NCBI RefSeq assembly: GCF_014199215.1
Contig: NZ_JACIJC010000005.1
Span: forward strand, 434,001 to 498,000
Length of the DNA stretch: 64,000 nt
Direction of reading: 5' to 3'
Source of the DNA: Sphingobium boeckii
GTDB lineage: Bacteria; Pseudomonadota; Alphaproteobacteria; Sphingomonadales; Sphingomonadaceae
Shown in pieces: positions 56,609 through 64,000 of the stretch. Position numbers and translations under genes: made by a program. Position 1 is the first letter of the stretch. Each line of letters opens with the position of its first letter. The notes beneath the pieces are model-generated. The model did not search any database and was not told where the DNA came from. It saw nothing but the letters and a program-made list of their open reading frames with translations.

Positions 56609-58252
56609 CTATCGGGCGGTGGCACGCGCGGCAATGCCGTCCGCCAGTTTGTCCAGGGGGCCGAGCGCTGCGATGAACCGCCCGATCGCGGCATGGGCGT
56701 CGTGCCCCGGCATTTCCTCGGCCGAGACCATGATGGCCACTGCTCGCTGATCGCCGCCGGTGAGCCGGACTTTGAGTGTTGCGAGCTTCACGCGCGCCGG
56801 GCTGCCGGTCAGCACGTCGCCCGCGCGATAGAACGTCATGACTTCGCGTACCACCGGTCCGGGCGCGGTGATCCGCGCGCCTTGCCCCCCGGCGATGGAG
56901 GGCGCAGGCGATGTCCAGGCCCAGTCGCTGGCGGGATCGATCGCGCCCTGCCCATAACCCACCAGTTCGCGGCCTTCGGCCTGCCAGCCATAGACGAAGA
57001 TGCCGAGATCCACCGCGTCGCCTGCGGCGTTGCGGTAGCGGCCGAACAGCCGGTGATCCGCGCCGTCGAAGCGTGGCATCCAGGGGTGCCGCGTCGAGAT
57101 CGGGGCACGCTGCCAGCCCGCAAGTTCGGGCAGTTCGACAGGATAGGGCAGATCCGTGCGACCAGCCGCAGTGACCACATTCGCCCACAGCATCGGGGCC
57201 GCCACGATGGCCAGCGCCGCCAGGGCGACGGCATAAGGCCATGACGGCGGCGGCGGTGTTTCGACAGACGGGAAGCGGTGGAGAAAGGGATCGTCTGCCG
57301 CGCGATCGAAAAACGGCCATGCCGCCGCCATCACGATCGCCAGCACCAGGCCGAAGAAGATCCAGCCATAGACGATATGATCGAAGCCGGCGGCGAAATC
57401 TAAGCTGGTCGCGTGCGAGATCGCGATCGTGCCCCAGGCGCGGACCCCGTTGGCGAGGATCGATGTGGCGACCGCGAACAGCACGAAGCTGATCCGCCGT
57501 GTCCAGCTTTTGAAACAGACATTGGCGACCAGCACGGCAAAGGCGAGCATCGCGATCAGGAAATTCACCCCAGAACACGCCTCCGCCACCTCGAAATAGC
57601 CCGCCGACGTGGTGATGAACACACCATCGATGCGCGCGGGAATTCCGATCCAGCCCAGCATCGCCATGCACATTTGCGCGGTGAGCGTCTGAAGCGGGGG
57701 CACCAGTGGCTCCCCGAAGGGGATCATGAAGATCATATAGCCCAGCGGAAACATCAGCACACGCGAGACCGCGGGACCGAGCAGCGTCATGACGGCACCC
57801 TGCAGCATCATGACCAAGCCCAGATGCCGCGCCAGTGCCACCCCCGCCGCTTCGCCGAGCAGCCAGCCAAAGGCACCTGCGGCCAAGATCGCCAATGCCG
57901 CTGTCCAGCTTCGCGGCGTGATCGTGACCATCGCTTGCCGGCGCAGCCACACCAACCACCCCAGGATCGGTGGAATGAGCAGGCAATGGCCGAAGGTGGA
58001 ACTGGTCCACCAGATGGAGACGAGCGCGGCGGCGTCATGAAGGAAGATGAGCAGGATGGCCGCCACCATGCCCCCGAGCAACCAGAGCTGACGCGGCCAG
58101 ACGACGTTCTCCCCTCCATCCCTTGCCGGAGGGGTTGGGGGTGGCCCCTTTTTCTGCCTTCCGCGACGGGGGCTAAGAGCAGGAGGGGCCACCCCCGCCC
58201 CCTCCACGAAGGCGTGGAGGGGCGTTGCATCGTCCCTGCCTCCCGAAGCCAT
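56609..58252 (-). CDS. xrtA: Exosortase A with C-terminal EpsI domain
   Basis: 547 residues from ATG 58252, which overlaps the glycosyltransferase stop (TGATG). About eight membrane segments (about 55-330). The exosortase active residues are visible: C226 (AEACSGVNF), R271 (ANGVRAW) and H292 (FDHIVYGW). The C-terminal 200 residues are a periplasmic EpsI domain (ELAGWQRAP...FGRYRNAAGDAVDLGIFVYGWQ). It should cleave PEP-CTERM proteins at the inner membrane. Residues about 11-47 are encoded by a palindromic repeat and are not part of the fold; internal GTG codons offer later starts. Confidence 0.92.
   Translation of the reverse strand: MASGGRDDATPLHAFVEGAGVAPPALSPRRGRQKKGPPPTPPARDGGENVVWPRQLWLLGGMVAAILLIFLHDAAALVSIWWTSSTFGHCLLIPPILGWLVWLRRQAMVTITPRSWTAALAILAAGAFGWLLGEAAGVALARHLGLVMMLQGAVMTLLGPAVSRVLMFPLGYMIFMIPFGEPLVPPLQTLTAQMCMAMLGWIGIPARIDGVFITTSAGYFEVAEACSGVNFLIAMLAFAVLVANVCFKSWTRRISFVLFAVATSILANGVRAWGTIAISHATSLDFAAGFDHIVYGWIFFGLVLAIVMAAAWPFFDRAADDPFLHRFPSVETPPPPSWPYAVALAALAIVAAPMLWANVVTAAGRTDLPYPVELPELAGWQRAPISTRHPWMPRFDGADHRLFGRYRNAAGDAVDLGIFVYGWQAEGRELVGYGQGAIDPASDWAWTSPAPSIAGGQGARITAPGPVVREVMTFYRAGDVLTGSPARVKLATLKVRLTGGDQRAVAIMVSAEEMPGHDAHAAIGRFIAALGPLDKLADGIAARATAR
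58112..58222. repeat. GC-rich inverted repeat inside the xrtA 5' coding region
   Basis: CCCTCCATCCCTTGCCGGAG ... GGTGGCCCCT on the left is mirrored by AGGAGGGGCCACC ... CCTCCACG ... CGTGGAGGGG on the right. It is read through in frame with no stop codon. A fourth repeat type in the window, and the only one inside a gene. Confidence 0.8.
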
Positions 58253-59442
58253 CACCCTATCCCCACGATCGCAGGCAATCCGCTCAGCCGCGCGTCCCAA
58301 TCATAAGCCACCCGCACCTGCGCCCGCGCCGCCCGCCCCATGCTCGACGCACGATCGGGATCAGCCATCAGCCCCAGAACGGCCTTCGCTTCCGCCACCG
58401 CCCCATCCGCCACCAGCAGATCACGCCCCGCCGCGGCCTCGATCCCTTCGAACGCCGCGGTGGATGCGACCACGGGCCGTGCCATCGCCATCGCCTCCAG
58501 CACCTTATTCTGGATCCCGCGCGCGATGCCGAGCGGCGCCACCACGACGTCCGCCGCCGCCAGCCAACCGCGGACATCGGCGACTTCTCCGGTGACGATC
58601 ACGCCCGGCAATGCCGCCAGAGCGGTGACGGCGGCAACGGGCTTGCGACCGACGATCGCAATGCGCGCCTTCGGCTGGGCCGCCCGGATCAGGGGCAATG
58701 TCTCGCGCGCAAAGCGGGTCACCGCGTCCACATTGGGCCGGTAATCCATCTGCCCGGTCAATACGATCAATGGCCCATCGAATGCCGGCCGATCATAAGC
58801 GCCGGCGGGATCGAAGAAGGCGGCGTCCACGCCATTTGGCAGCGCGCTGACATAATCATTGCCGCTCAAACGCCGGAACAGCGCGGCCTCAGCCTCGCTC
58901 ACGAACAGATTCACATCGGCCCGCGCCGCGGTCTCCTGCTCGAATCTCGCCAGCAGACGCGCCTCGCGCGCATAAACCCGCCGCATGACCGGCCCGGCGC
59001 TCTGCGCATAACTCTTGAATTTCTGCGAATCCACATCGACGAAATCCATCACGAACCGCACATCCCCGCGATCTTGCGGCACGAATGGTGCCATCTGCGC
59101 AGAAAAACCGAAGATGCAGCCAATGTCCCGCGTGGCGAGCGTGTGGGCGACGAAGGCCCGGATTTGCGCGCTGTCGAACAGGCTGAGCGAAAATGGCCGC
59201 CCCGTCAGAACCCCCGAGGCTACGCCGCACAGGCGCGTGCGTGTCCGCTGCACAACGCAGCGCCTGGCTGCGAAGGAATCGAGCGCGTCGGCATGGGCCA
59301 GTTCTTCGGCATCATCCGCGAAGCACGCTACATGCACCGGCGCGATCTGCGCCAGCCGTTTCAGCAAATGCCAGGATCGAATCTTGTCGCCCCGATCGGG
59401 CGGCCAGGGCAGGCGATGCGCCAGAAACAGGATTTCGCGCAT
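58252..59442 (-). CDS. XrtA-associated glycosyltransferase (GT4-like)
   Basis: 396 residues from MREILFLAHRLPWPPDRGDKIR. GT-B fold: N-terminal half with WHLLKRLAQIAPVHVACFADD, C-terminal half with LTGQMDYRPNVDAV, VVAPLGIARGIQNKVLEAMAMARPVVAS (the E-x7-E region of GT4). It transfers a sugar in exopolysaccharide assembly. The start overlaps the FemAB gene stop and its stop overlaps the xrtA start, both as TGATG. Confidence 0.9.
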   Translation of the reverse strand: MREILFLAHRLPWPPDRGDKIRSWHLLKRLAQIAPVHVACFADDAEELAHADALDSFAARRCVVQRTRTRLCGVASGVLTGRPFSLSLFDSAQIRAFVAHTLATRDIGCIFGFSAQMAPFVPQDRGDVRFVMDFVDVDSQKFKSYAQSAGPVMRRVYAREARLLARFEQETAARADVNLFVSEAEAALFRRLSGNDYVSALPNGVDAAFFDPAGAYDRPAFDGPLIVLTGQMDYRPNVDAVTRFARETLPLIRAAQPKARIAIVGRKPVAAVTALAALPGVIVTGEVADVRGWLAAADVVVAPLGIARGIQNKVLEAMAMARPVVASTAAFEGIEAAAGRDLLVADGAVAEAKAVLGLMADPDRASSMGRAARAQVRVAYDWDARLSGLPAIVGIG

Positions 59443-60515
59443 CAGCCCAGCCCACGGGCGATCGGCGGCCCCAGGCGATTGGCGATCCACAGCGGCAGCC
59501 TGCGCCACAGGGCGATCCTGAGCCGGTATTGCGGGTGGAGCGGATTGATTTCGCGCGGCGCGGCACCATCGGCGGTGCGCACGGCATAGCGTAACGGTTG
59601 CGGATCGAAGCCCCAGTTCTTCTTGAAGGTATAGGCTCCGCTGCCGATCTTCGATCGTCCGAAATCGAAGCGCGTGCAGCCCCGCGCGCGCGCGTGGTTC
59701 ATGAGCGCATAATACATCAGATCGTTCGCGCGCCATGTTCGCGCGTCCGCCGTGCCGCCGCCCCAATAGGGCATCACCGCGCCGTTGAAATACAGGCTCA
59801 GCACGGAGGCGACCGGCTTGCCTTGTTTGAACACCGTCAAGATATCGGCCTCGGCTGCGAATGCGTCGAGCATCTCATCGAACAGCGCCCGCGGAAATAC
59901 CGGTGTTCCCAGATTGCGCACGCTTTGGGCATAGACCGCATGATGCGCATCTCGGTCACCCTGTGTCGTTCCAATCTCCACGGTCAGATCGAACGCTAAA
60001 GCGCGGCGCACCTCGGCGCGCTGCTTGCGCGGAATGGCGAGCAGTTCAGCGGCGTCATCTGCGGCCAGCGCACGTGAGAAACCCGCATGGACGCCATGCG
60101 TATTCTGCCAGCGCGGATCGGCCACTTCCCCGCCGCGCAATTCCACGGTGGAGCAATGCAGCTTATCGCCCAGCGCCCAGGCGGCATCGGCAAGCTGCGC
60201 CGCCACCGCATCATCATCCGCCAAGATGCCACCACCGACTGCAAAGCCCGATGACACCAGCGCATGGCCGAACAGCCGCGACCTGATCTGCGTGAGTGGC
60301 ACCAGACCGGCAATCGCGCCATTGGCCCGCTTGGCCACCAGATAATGCGCGGTCTGGCGGCATCCTGCGGCGACGGCCTTGCTCCATGCCGTCAAATGAA
60401 ACGGTGTCGCCGAGTCATGCGCGCGGACGAAAGCATCGATCCGTGCACGCGTCTTGACGTCGTCCAGATCGGCCCGTGCGATATCGACAAGGGGATGGCG
60501 CAGCGGGGCGTTCAT
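59442..60515 (-). CDS. FemAB-like protein of the XrtA/PEP-CTERM locus
   Basis: 357 residues from MNAPLRHPLVDIARADLDD. GNAT-type fold (FemAB/ CelD-like acyltransferase): SATPFHLTAWSKAV near the N-terminus and VASVLSLYFNGAVMPYWGGGTADARTWRANDLMYYALMNHARARGCTRFDFGRSKIGSGAYTFKKNWGF in the second half, the usual signature of the exosortase-linked FemAB group. It may attach an amino acid or acyl group to a polysaccharide precursor. Four-base overlap with the deacetylase gene. Confidence 0.9.
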   Translation of the reverse strand: MNAPLRHPLVDIARADLDDVKTRARIDAFVRAHDSATPFHLTAWSKAVAAGCRQTAHYLVAKRANGAIAGLVPLTQIRSRLFGHALVSSGFAVGGGILADDDAVAAQLADAAWALGDKLHCSTVELRGGEVADPRWQNTHGVHAGFSRALAADDAAELLAIPRKQRAEVRRALAFDLTVEIGTTQGDRDAHHAVYAQSVRNLGTPVFPRALFDEMLDAFAAEADILTVFKQGKPVASVLSLYFNGAVMPYWGGGTADARTWRANDLMYYALMNHARARGCTRFDFGRSKIGSGAYTFKKNWGFDPQPLRYAVRTADGAAPREINPLHPQYRLRIALWRRLPLWIANRLGPPIARGLG

Positions 60516-61357
60516 CCCAGCCGCGCCGCTTCCGCCGCCGCGACGGCATCGGTGCGCCCCCAGCGAAATTCTACGAACAACCGCTCCAGCCGTGCCTCCA
60601 TGGTGCCAAGGCGGCTGTAATGGCGCAGCTTCGATCGGATGGGGGCTGCACCCACGCGCGGCTGCGCAGGATCGATCTCCCAAGGATGGAAATAGAAGAT
60701 GGCGGGGCGCTTGGCGGCGTCATTGGCCTGCCTGATCGCCCAGCTTGAAAAGCGATAGGGCAGCAGTCGAAAGAAGCCGCCCCCCCCCGCCGCCAATGTC
60801 CGTCCGGCGATCCGCGCCGTCGTCACCGGCAATTCGATCAGCGCACTGCCCTTCACCGGACGAAAGGCGAAGCGCGGCGCATCGGGCCAGCCATAATGAT
60901 CGTGCACGATCGGCGCGACGCTGGAGGAATAGGCATAGCCCTCCGCCGCCAAGATCTCATGCGCCCAGGGCGTCCGCGCGTCGATCGAGAAGCTCGGCGC
61001 GCGATAGCCCGTCACGCGCTGGCCGGATAGCTGCTCGAGCAATGTGCGGGTGCGCGCGATATCGGCCCGGAACGCCGTCGGCGTCAGCGCGGAGACCCTT
61101 TTGTGGTCCCAGCCATGGCTGGCGATCTCATGCCCCGCTTCCGCGATCCGGCGGATCAGCGCGGGATGACGCTCCGCCACCCAGCCCAGCGTGAAGAAAG
61201 TCGCCTTGACTTCGGCACGCTTGAAAAGGGCGAGCACCGCATCGCTGTTGCGCGTCACGCGAGACTCCAGACCATCCCAGTCATCGCGCGCGATCGTCTT
61301 TTCAAACGCACCGACCTGAAACCAATCCTCTATGTCTACCGAGAGCGCGTTGCGCAT
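60512..61357 (-). CDS. XrtA-associated polysaccharide deacetylase
   Basis: 281 residues from MRNALSVDIEDWFQVGAFE. NodB-type deacetylase: Asp in SVDIEDW, metal-binding histidines in HEIASHGWDHKRVS, and TGYRAPSFSID, followed by the FYFHPWEIDP motif typical of the exosortase A group. It probably removes N-acetyl groups from an exopolysaccharide. Upstream is the AAA ATPase gene (22 bases). Confidence 0.93.
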   Translation of the reverse strand: MRNALSVDIEDWFQVGAFEKTIARDDWDGLESRVTRNSDAVLALFKRAEVKATFFTLGWVAERHPALIRRIAEAGHEIASHGWDHKRVSALTPTAFRADIARTRTLLEQLSGQRVTGYRAPSFSIDARTPWAHEILAAEGYAYSSSVAPIVHDHYGWPDAPRFAFRPVKGSALIELPVTTARIAGRTLAAGGGGFFRLLPYRFSSWAIRQANDAAKRPAIFYFHPWEIDPAQPRVGAAPIRSKLRHYSRLGTMEARLERLFVEFRWGRTDAVAAAEAARLG

Positions 61358-61379
61358 GATCGTCCCGCCCCTTCGCGGT

Positions 61380-62441
61380 TCAGATGCTCCGGATCGAATG
61401 ACGATCGGGCTTGTCCCGGTCTCCATCCACCCAGTCCACCAGCAACGTCAGGATCCGGCGGATCGCCGCATCCTGCTCTTCCAGTCGCGATTCCATGAGC
61501 GCGATGCGGGCCTTGAGCGATTGCTCCACTGCCTGTGCCGCTTCATCGGCGGCCGCAGGCAGCGGCTTGGGCGCGAGCCGCACCACCGGCTCCGGCGCGG
61601 CGGGTTGCGGTTTGGCCACGACATCCGGTTCGTCGCCCTGCATGTCCGCGATCACCGCCGCCACGTCGGCACCATCGATCACGGCGAGTTGCTCGATCGA
61701 ACCCAGCAGCAGCACCCGGCTCGCCAGCGCGTTCAGCCGGCGCGGCACCCCCTCGCTGTGGCGATACATGGCGGCAAAGGCTTCGGGCGTAAAAATGGGA
61801 TTGCGTGCCCATCCCACCAGCGAAAGCCGGTGCACGATATAGGGTTCGATCTCGTCCGCGGTCATCGGCTCCAGATGATGCGTCGCGATCACGCGCTGGC
61901 GCAATTGCTCCAGCCGCTCGGTGCCATGAAGTCGCTCGCGGAATTCAGGCTGCCCCAGCAGGAATATCTGCAGCAGCGCCTGCCCGCCGGCCTGGAAATT
62001 GGAGAGCATCCGCAGCTCCTCCAGCGCCGATACCGGCAGATTCTGCGCCTCGTCCACGATCAGCAGCGTGCGCTTGCCGCTGCGCGACTGTTCGCCCAGC
62101 ATCCGCTCCACCCGCTCCAGGATCTGCGCCTTTTCCAGCCCGTCGGTGGAAAGCCCCATGCCCTGCGCCGCCATGCGGAGCATGTCGTCGCCCTCGATCT
62201 GGGTGGAGACGATCTTGATCGCGGTCAGCCGCGACGCATCGATCGTCGCCATCAGATGGCCGACCAAAGTGGTCTTGCCCGTGCCGATGTCGCCGGTGAT
62301 GACGATGAACCCTTCGCCCTGCGCCAGACCATAGCCGAGGTAGGCCATCGCCTTGCGATGCGTGGCGCTGTCGAAATAGAAGCGCGGATCGGGCGTGAGC
62401 TGAAAAGGACGCCCGCTCAGGCCATAATGATCGTCATACAT
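61380..62441 (-). CDS. XrtA-associated AAA ATPase (ExeA-like)
   Basis: 353 residues from MYDDHYGLSGRPFQLTPDPRFYF; GGAG lies seven bases upstream, favouring this ATG over one two codons earlier. Walker A GDIGTGKTT (50-58), Walker B LLIVDEAQ (127-133), then VPRRLNALASRVLLLG of the sensor-2 region. A Pro/Ala-rich linker and a C-terminal coiled coil (about 305-345) end the protein. It may drive or regulate polymer export. Confidence 0.92.
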   Translation of the reverse strand: MYDDHYGLSGRPFQLTPDPRFYFDSATHRKAMAYLGYGLAQGEGFIVITGDIGTGKTTLVGHLMATIDASRLTAIKIVSTQIEGDDMLRMAAQGMGLSTDGLEKAQILERVERMLGEQSRSGKRTLLIVDEAQNLPVSALEELRMLSNFQAGGQALLQIFLLGQPEFRERLHGTERLEQLRQRVIATHHLEPMTADEIEPYIVHRLSLVGWARNPIFTPEAFAAMYRHSEGVPRRLNALASRVLLLGSIEQLAVIDGADVAAVIADMQGDEPDVVAKPQPAAPEPVVRLAPKPLPAAADEAAQAVEQSLKARIALMESRLEEQDAAIRRILTLLVDWVDGDRDKPDRHSIRSI

Positions 62442-62476
62442 GTGCATTCTCCACGGCCGTCACCGTATCGTCTCCC

Positions 62477-64000
62477 TCAGAAATCATAGCGCAACCCGGC
62501 CAGCCCCGCCGCCGTCAGGCTCGAATCGAACCCTTCGACGTCGCTTGAATACAGGCCGGCGGAGAGCGAGCCGGTCAGCCGCGGCAGGAACGTCCGGTAA
62601 TAGGAGCCGGTAACCCCCGCCGCGGTCACGCTGGGTGCGCCCGCGATGCCGCTGTCGAAATGGTTGAGATAGACATTGCCATCCACGCTGGAGACGCTGT
62701 CGATCGCATAACCGACATAGCCTTCGGCGGAATAGCTTTCGTCCCTCACGCCATCCACGCTGAAAAAGCCCGCGATCCGCGGTGCGACATAGGCGCGCCG
62801 TGCATAGCCGATTCCAGCGCCCAGCGAGAGCGGTCCGCGCGAGGCTGAATAGACCGCGTTGATGCCGCGCGCGCGGAAATTGGCGGTGCTGATCGACTGA
62901 AACGCATCATTGAGACAGCCGCCCGCCCCCGCATCGCCAAACACGCAGCCGCCAAAGCCTTCGGTGAGCGGGTTGCGGGGCGGTTGGAAACTGGTCGGCA
63001 GCCGCGCAACATTGTCGCCCAGCAGCCGGCCGAAGCTCTGGATGCCGTCATAGACCGAGATGCGGATCGCCGATGCAGGGCTCAATTGATGGCTGAAGGA
63101 GCCGATATAGGTCGTGCTGCCATAACGCTTGCCCACCCGCGCCTCAAGCTGGGTGCGGCGGCTGGGTTTCCACAGAATCCCCGCATCCCAGATCAACCCG
63201 TCCGTGTCATAGGCCAGCAGACGCGGCGAAGATTTATCCGTGACGAACCGCCCGTCATTATCGACAATCGGAACACCGTTCAGATCGCGCACGGCATCGC
63301 GCTGGCTGATCTCGATATCTTCATAGCCCACGCCGCCGACCAGCGCGAGCGTGCGACTGACCGGCAGCGTGACATCCGCGCGGACGAACTTGCCGTCATA
63401 GCGCTGATCGAGTTGTCCGGCATCCTCGCGCTCCCAAGCACCGCTGACGCCCCAGCCAAAGGGCAGCCCGGTCGCGCCCGGTGCCATGCCGACGCTCGCG
63501 GTGGCGAACTGGCTCACCGAATCGTCATAGAAATCGAGGCGTTCCTGGCCGGCCGGCAAAAACACCGGCGCGCTTTGCTCCACCTTGGTATAGCCAAGCC
63601 GGTAGGCCGCGGTAACGTCGAGCGCGCCCGCCCGCGTGGTCAGCGTCGGCCCGGCATAAACCGCATAGACCTGTGATACATTGTCGATCCTGCCAGCGCC
63701 GAGCAAGGGCGCAGCGCCGCGGATATCGGTGCGCGCGCGGGTCGCAATGGCGCCGGCCTCCACGTTCAGGAGGTTCGGCACGATCTTGACCTCGGCGCGC
63801 GCCAGCCCGCTGTGGACGTCGCTATCGCCCACATCCTTGCGGTAATCGATCCGCCGTTCGTAACGATAGCTGATCTGCGCCTGCGCACGCCGGTTCTGAA
63901 CCGAAGCGTCCACGCCGGCCGCGATCATGCTGTAGGTCAGCAATTCGCCGCCATCGTCCAGTTCCGCGATCAGCACCTGACCCACCTCGATATAAGGCGA
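62477..64000 (-). CDS. Outer-membrane beta-barrel protein of the XrtA locus, N-terminus beyond the window
   Basis: 508 codons are visible; the frame is open to the right edge (first residues SPYIEVGQVLIAEL). Many alternating strands with aromatic girdle residues (QISYRYERRIDYRKDVG, TYIGSFSHQLSPASAIRISVYDG) and a C-terminal Phe (GLRYDF*) point to an outer-membrane barrel. It matches the beta-barrel protein regularly found beside the AAA ATPase in exosortase A loci and may form the polysaccharide exit pore. The signal peptide lies outside. Confidence 0.85.
   Translation of the reverse strand, partial: SPYIEVGQVLIAELDDGGELLTYSMIAAGVDASVQNRRAQAQISYRYERRIDYRKDVGDSDVHSGLARAEVKIVPNLLNVEAGAIATRARTDIRGAAPLLGAGRIDNVSQVYAVYAGPTLTTRAGALDVTAAYRLGYTKVEQSAPVFLPAGQERLDFYDDSVSQFATASVGMAPGATGLPFGWGVSGAWEREDAGQLDQRYDGKFVRADVTLPVSRTLALVGGVGYEDIEISQRDAVRDLNGVPIVDNDGRFVTDKSSPRLLAYDTDGLIWDAGILWKPSRRTQLEARVGKRYGSTTYIGSFSHQLSPASAIRISVYDGIQSFGRLLGDNVARLPTSFQPPRNPLTEGFGGCVFGDAGAGGCLNDAFQSISTANFRARGINAVYSASRGPLSLGAGIGYARRAYVAPRIAGFFSVDGVRDESYSAEGYVGYAIDSVSSVDGNVYLNHFDSGIAGAPSVTAAGVTGSYYRTFLPRLTGSLSAGLYSSDVEGFDSSLTAAGLAGLRYDF

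Noticed and set aside
56568-58010. 480-codon minus-strand open frame in another frame of xrtA
   Set aside because: The xrtA frame contains all exosortase catalytic residues and membrane segments; this one is a Gly/Arg/Ala-rich shadow.

Overview
The window is a typical GC-rich chromosomal segment of an alphaproteobacterium, most likely Sphingomonadales (Sphingomonas-like). This rests on a CckA-type cell-cycle hybrid kinase, a recA gene preceded by the alphaproteobacterial LexA-box form (GTTC-N7-GTTC), the order pckA / chvI-chvG-hprK-rapZ-EIIA-HPr, a short HdaA, and an exosortase A (XrtA) exopolysaccharide locus of the kind common in sphingomonads. Short palindromic elements of types familiar from these genomes are scattered between genes. 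The assignment is inferred from gene content and arrangement. No rRNA or tRNA gene, CRISPR array, insertion sequence or prophage was seen.

Layout. 1-8605 (minus): alaS (cut by the left edge), a dicarboxylate/amino-acid symporter, a glutathione S-transferase, recA with an SOS box, a single-domain response regulator and cckA. 8727-10658 (minus): a DUF2062 membrane protein, smpB and dapA, overlapping end to end. 10757-17764: a soluble-type lytic transglycosylase, greB, ppk2, aspS, RNase D and a small I78-like lipoprotein. 17850-23481 (minus): ppx/gppA, ppk1, hdaA and a DUF2066-like exported protein. Together with ppk2 this forms a dense polyphosphate-metabolism block. 23542-25347: purM and purN. 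25505-27929 (minus): ndk, holC, pepA. 28102-33633: the outer-membrane-biogenesis operon lptD-surA-pdxA-rsmA. 33750-39350 (minus): a TPR protein, an RsmB-type rRNA methyltransferase, guaB, an M28 peptidase and a CitE-like lyase. 39429-40852: an SPFH/NfeD pair. 40872-42372 (minus): ferredoxin-NADP reductase, an AT-richer doubtful small ORF and a frameshifted gene. 42419-48510: pckA diverging from chvI-chvG-hprK-rapZ-EIIA-HPr. 48660-54666: a TrmH-type methyltransferase, a META-domain lipoprotein, rmuC, def, recR, fmt and truA. 54697-64000 (minus): an operon of eight XrtA/PEP-CTERM-associated genes, most of them overlapping, running off the right edge.

Functional themes are: envelope construction and surveillance (lptD-surA, ChvG/ChvI, lytic transglycosylase, XrtA locus); control of replication and the cell cycle (cckA, hdaA, recA, holC, recR); polyphosphate turnover (ppk1, ppk2, ppx); and a regulatory phosphotransfer chain lacking sugar permeases (HprK, HPr, EIIA, RapZ) beside the gluconeogenic enzyme PckA. 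Most of the sequence is ordinary core genome. The points most worth checking are the frameshift near 42,120, the 14-bp perfect palindrome between pckA and chvI, the alternative hairpins downstream of pckA, a palindromic element lying inside the 5' coding part of the exosortase gene, a nested repeat upstream of greB, and the several families of intergenic inverted repeats.
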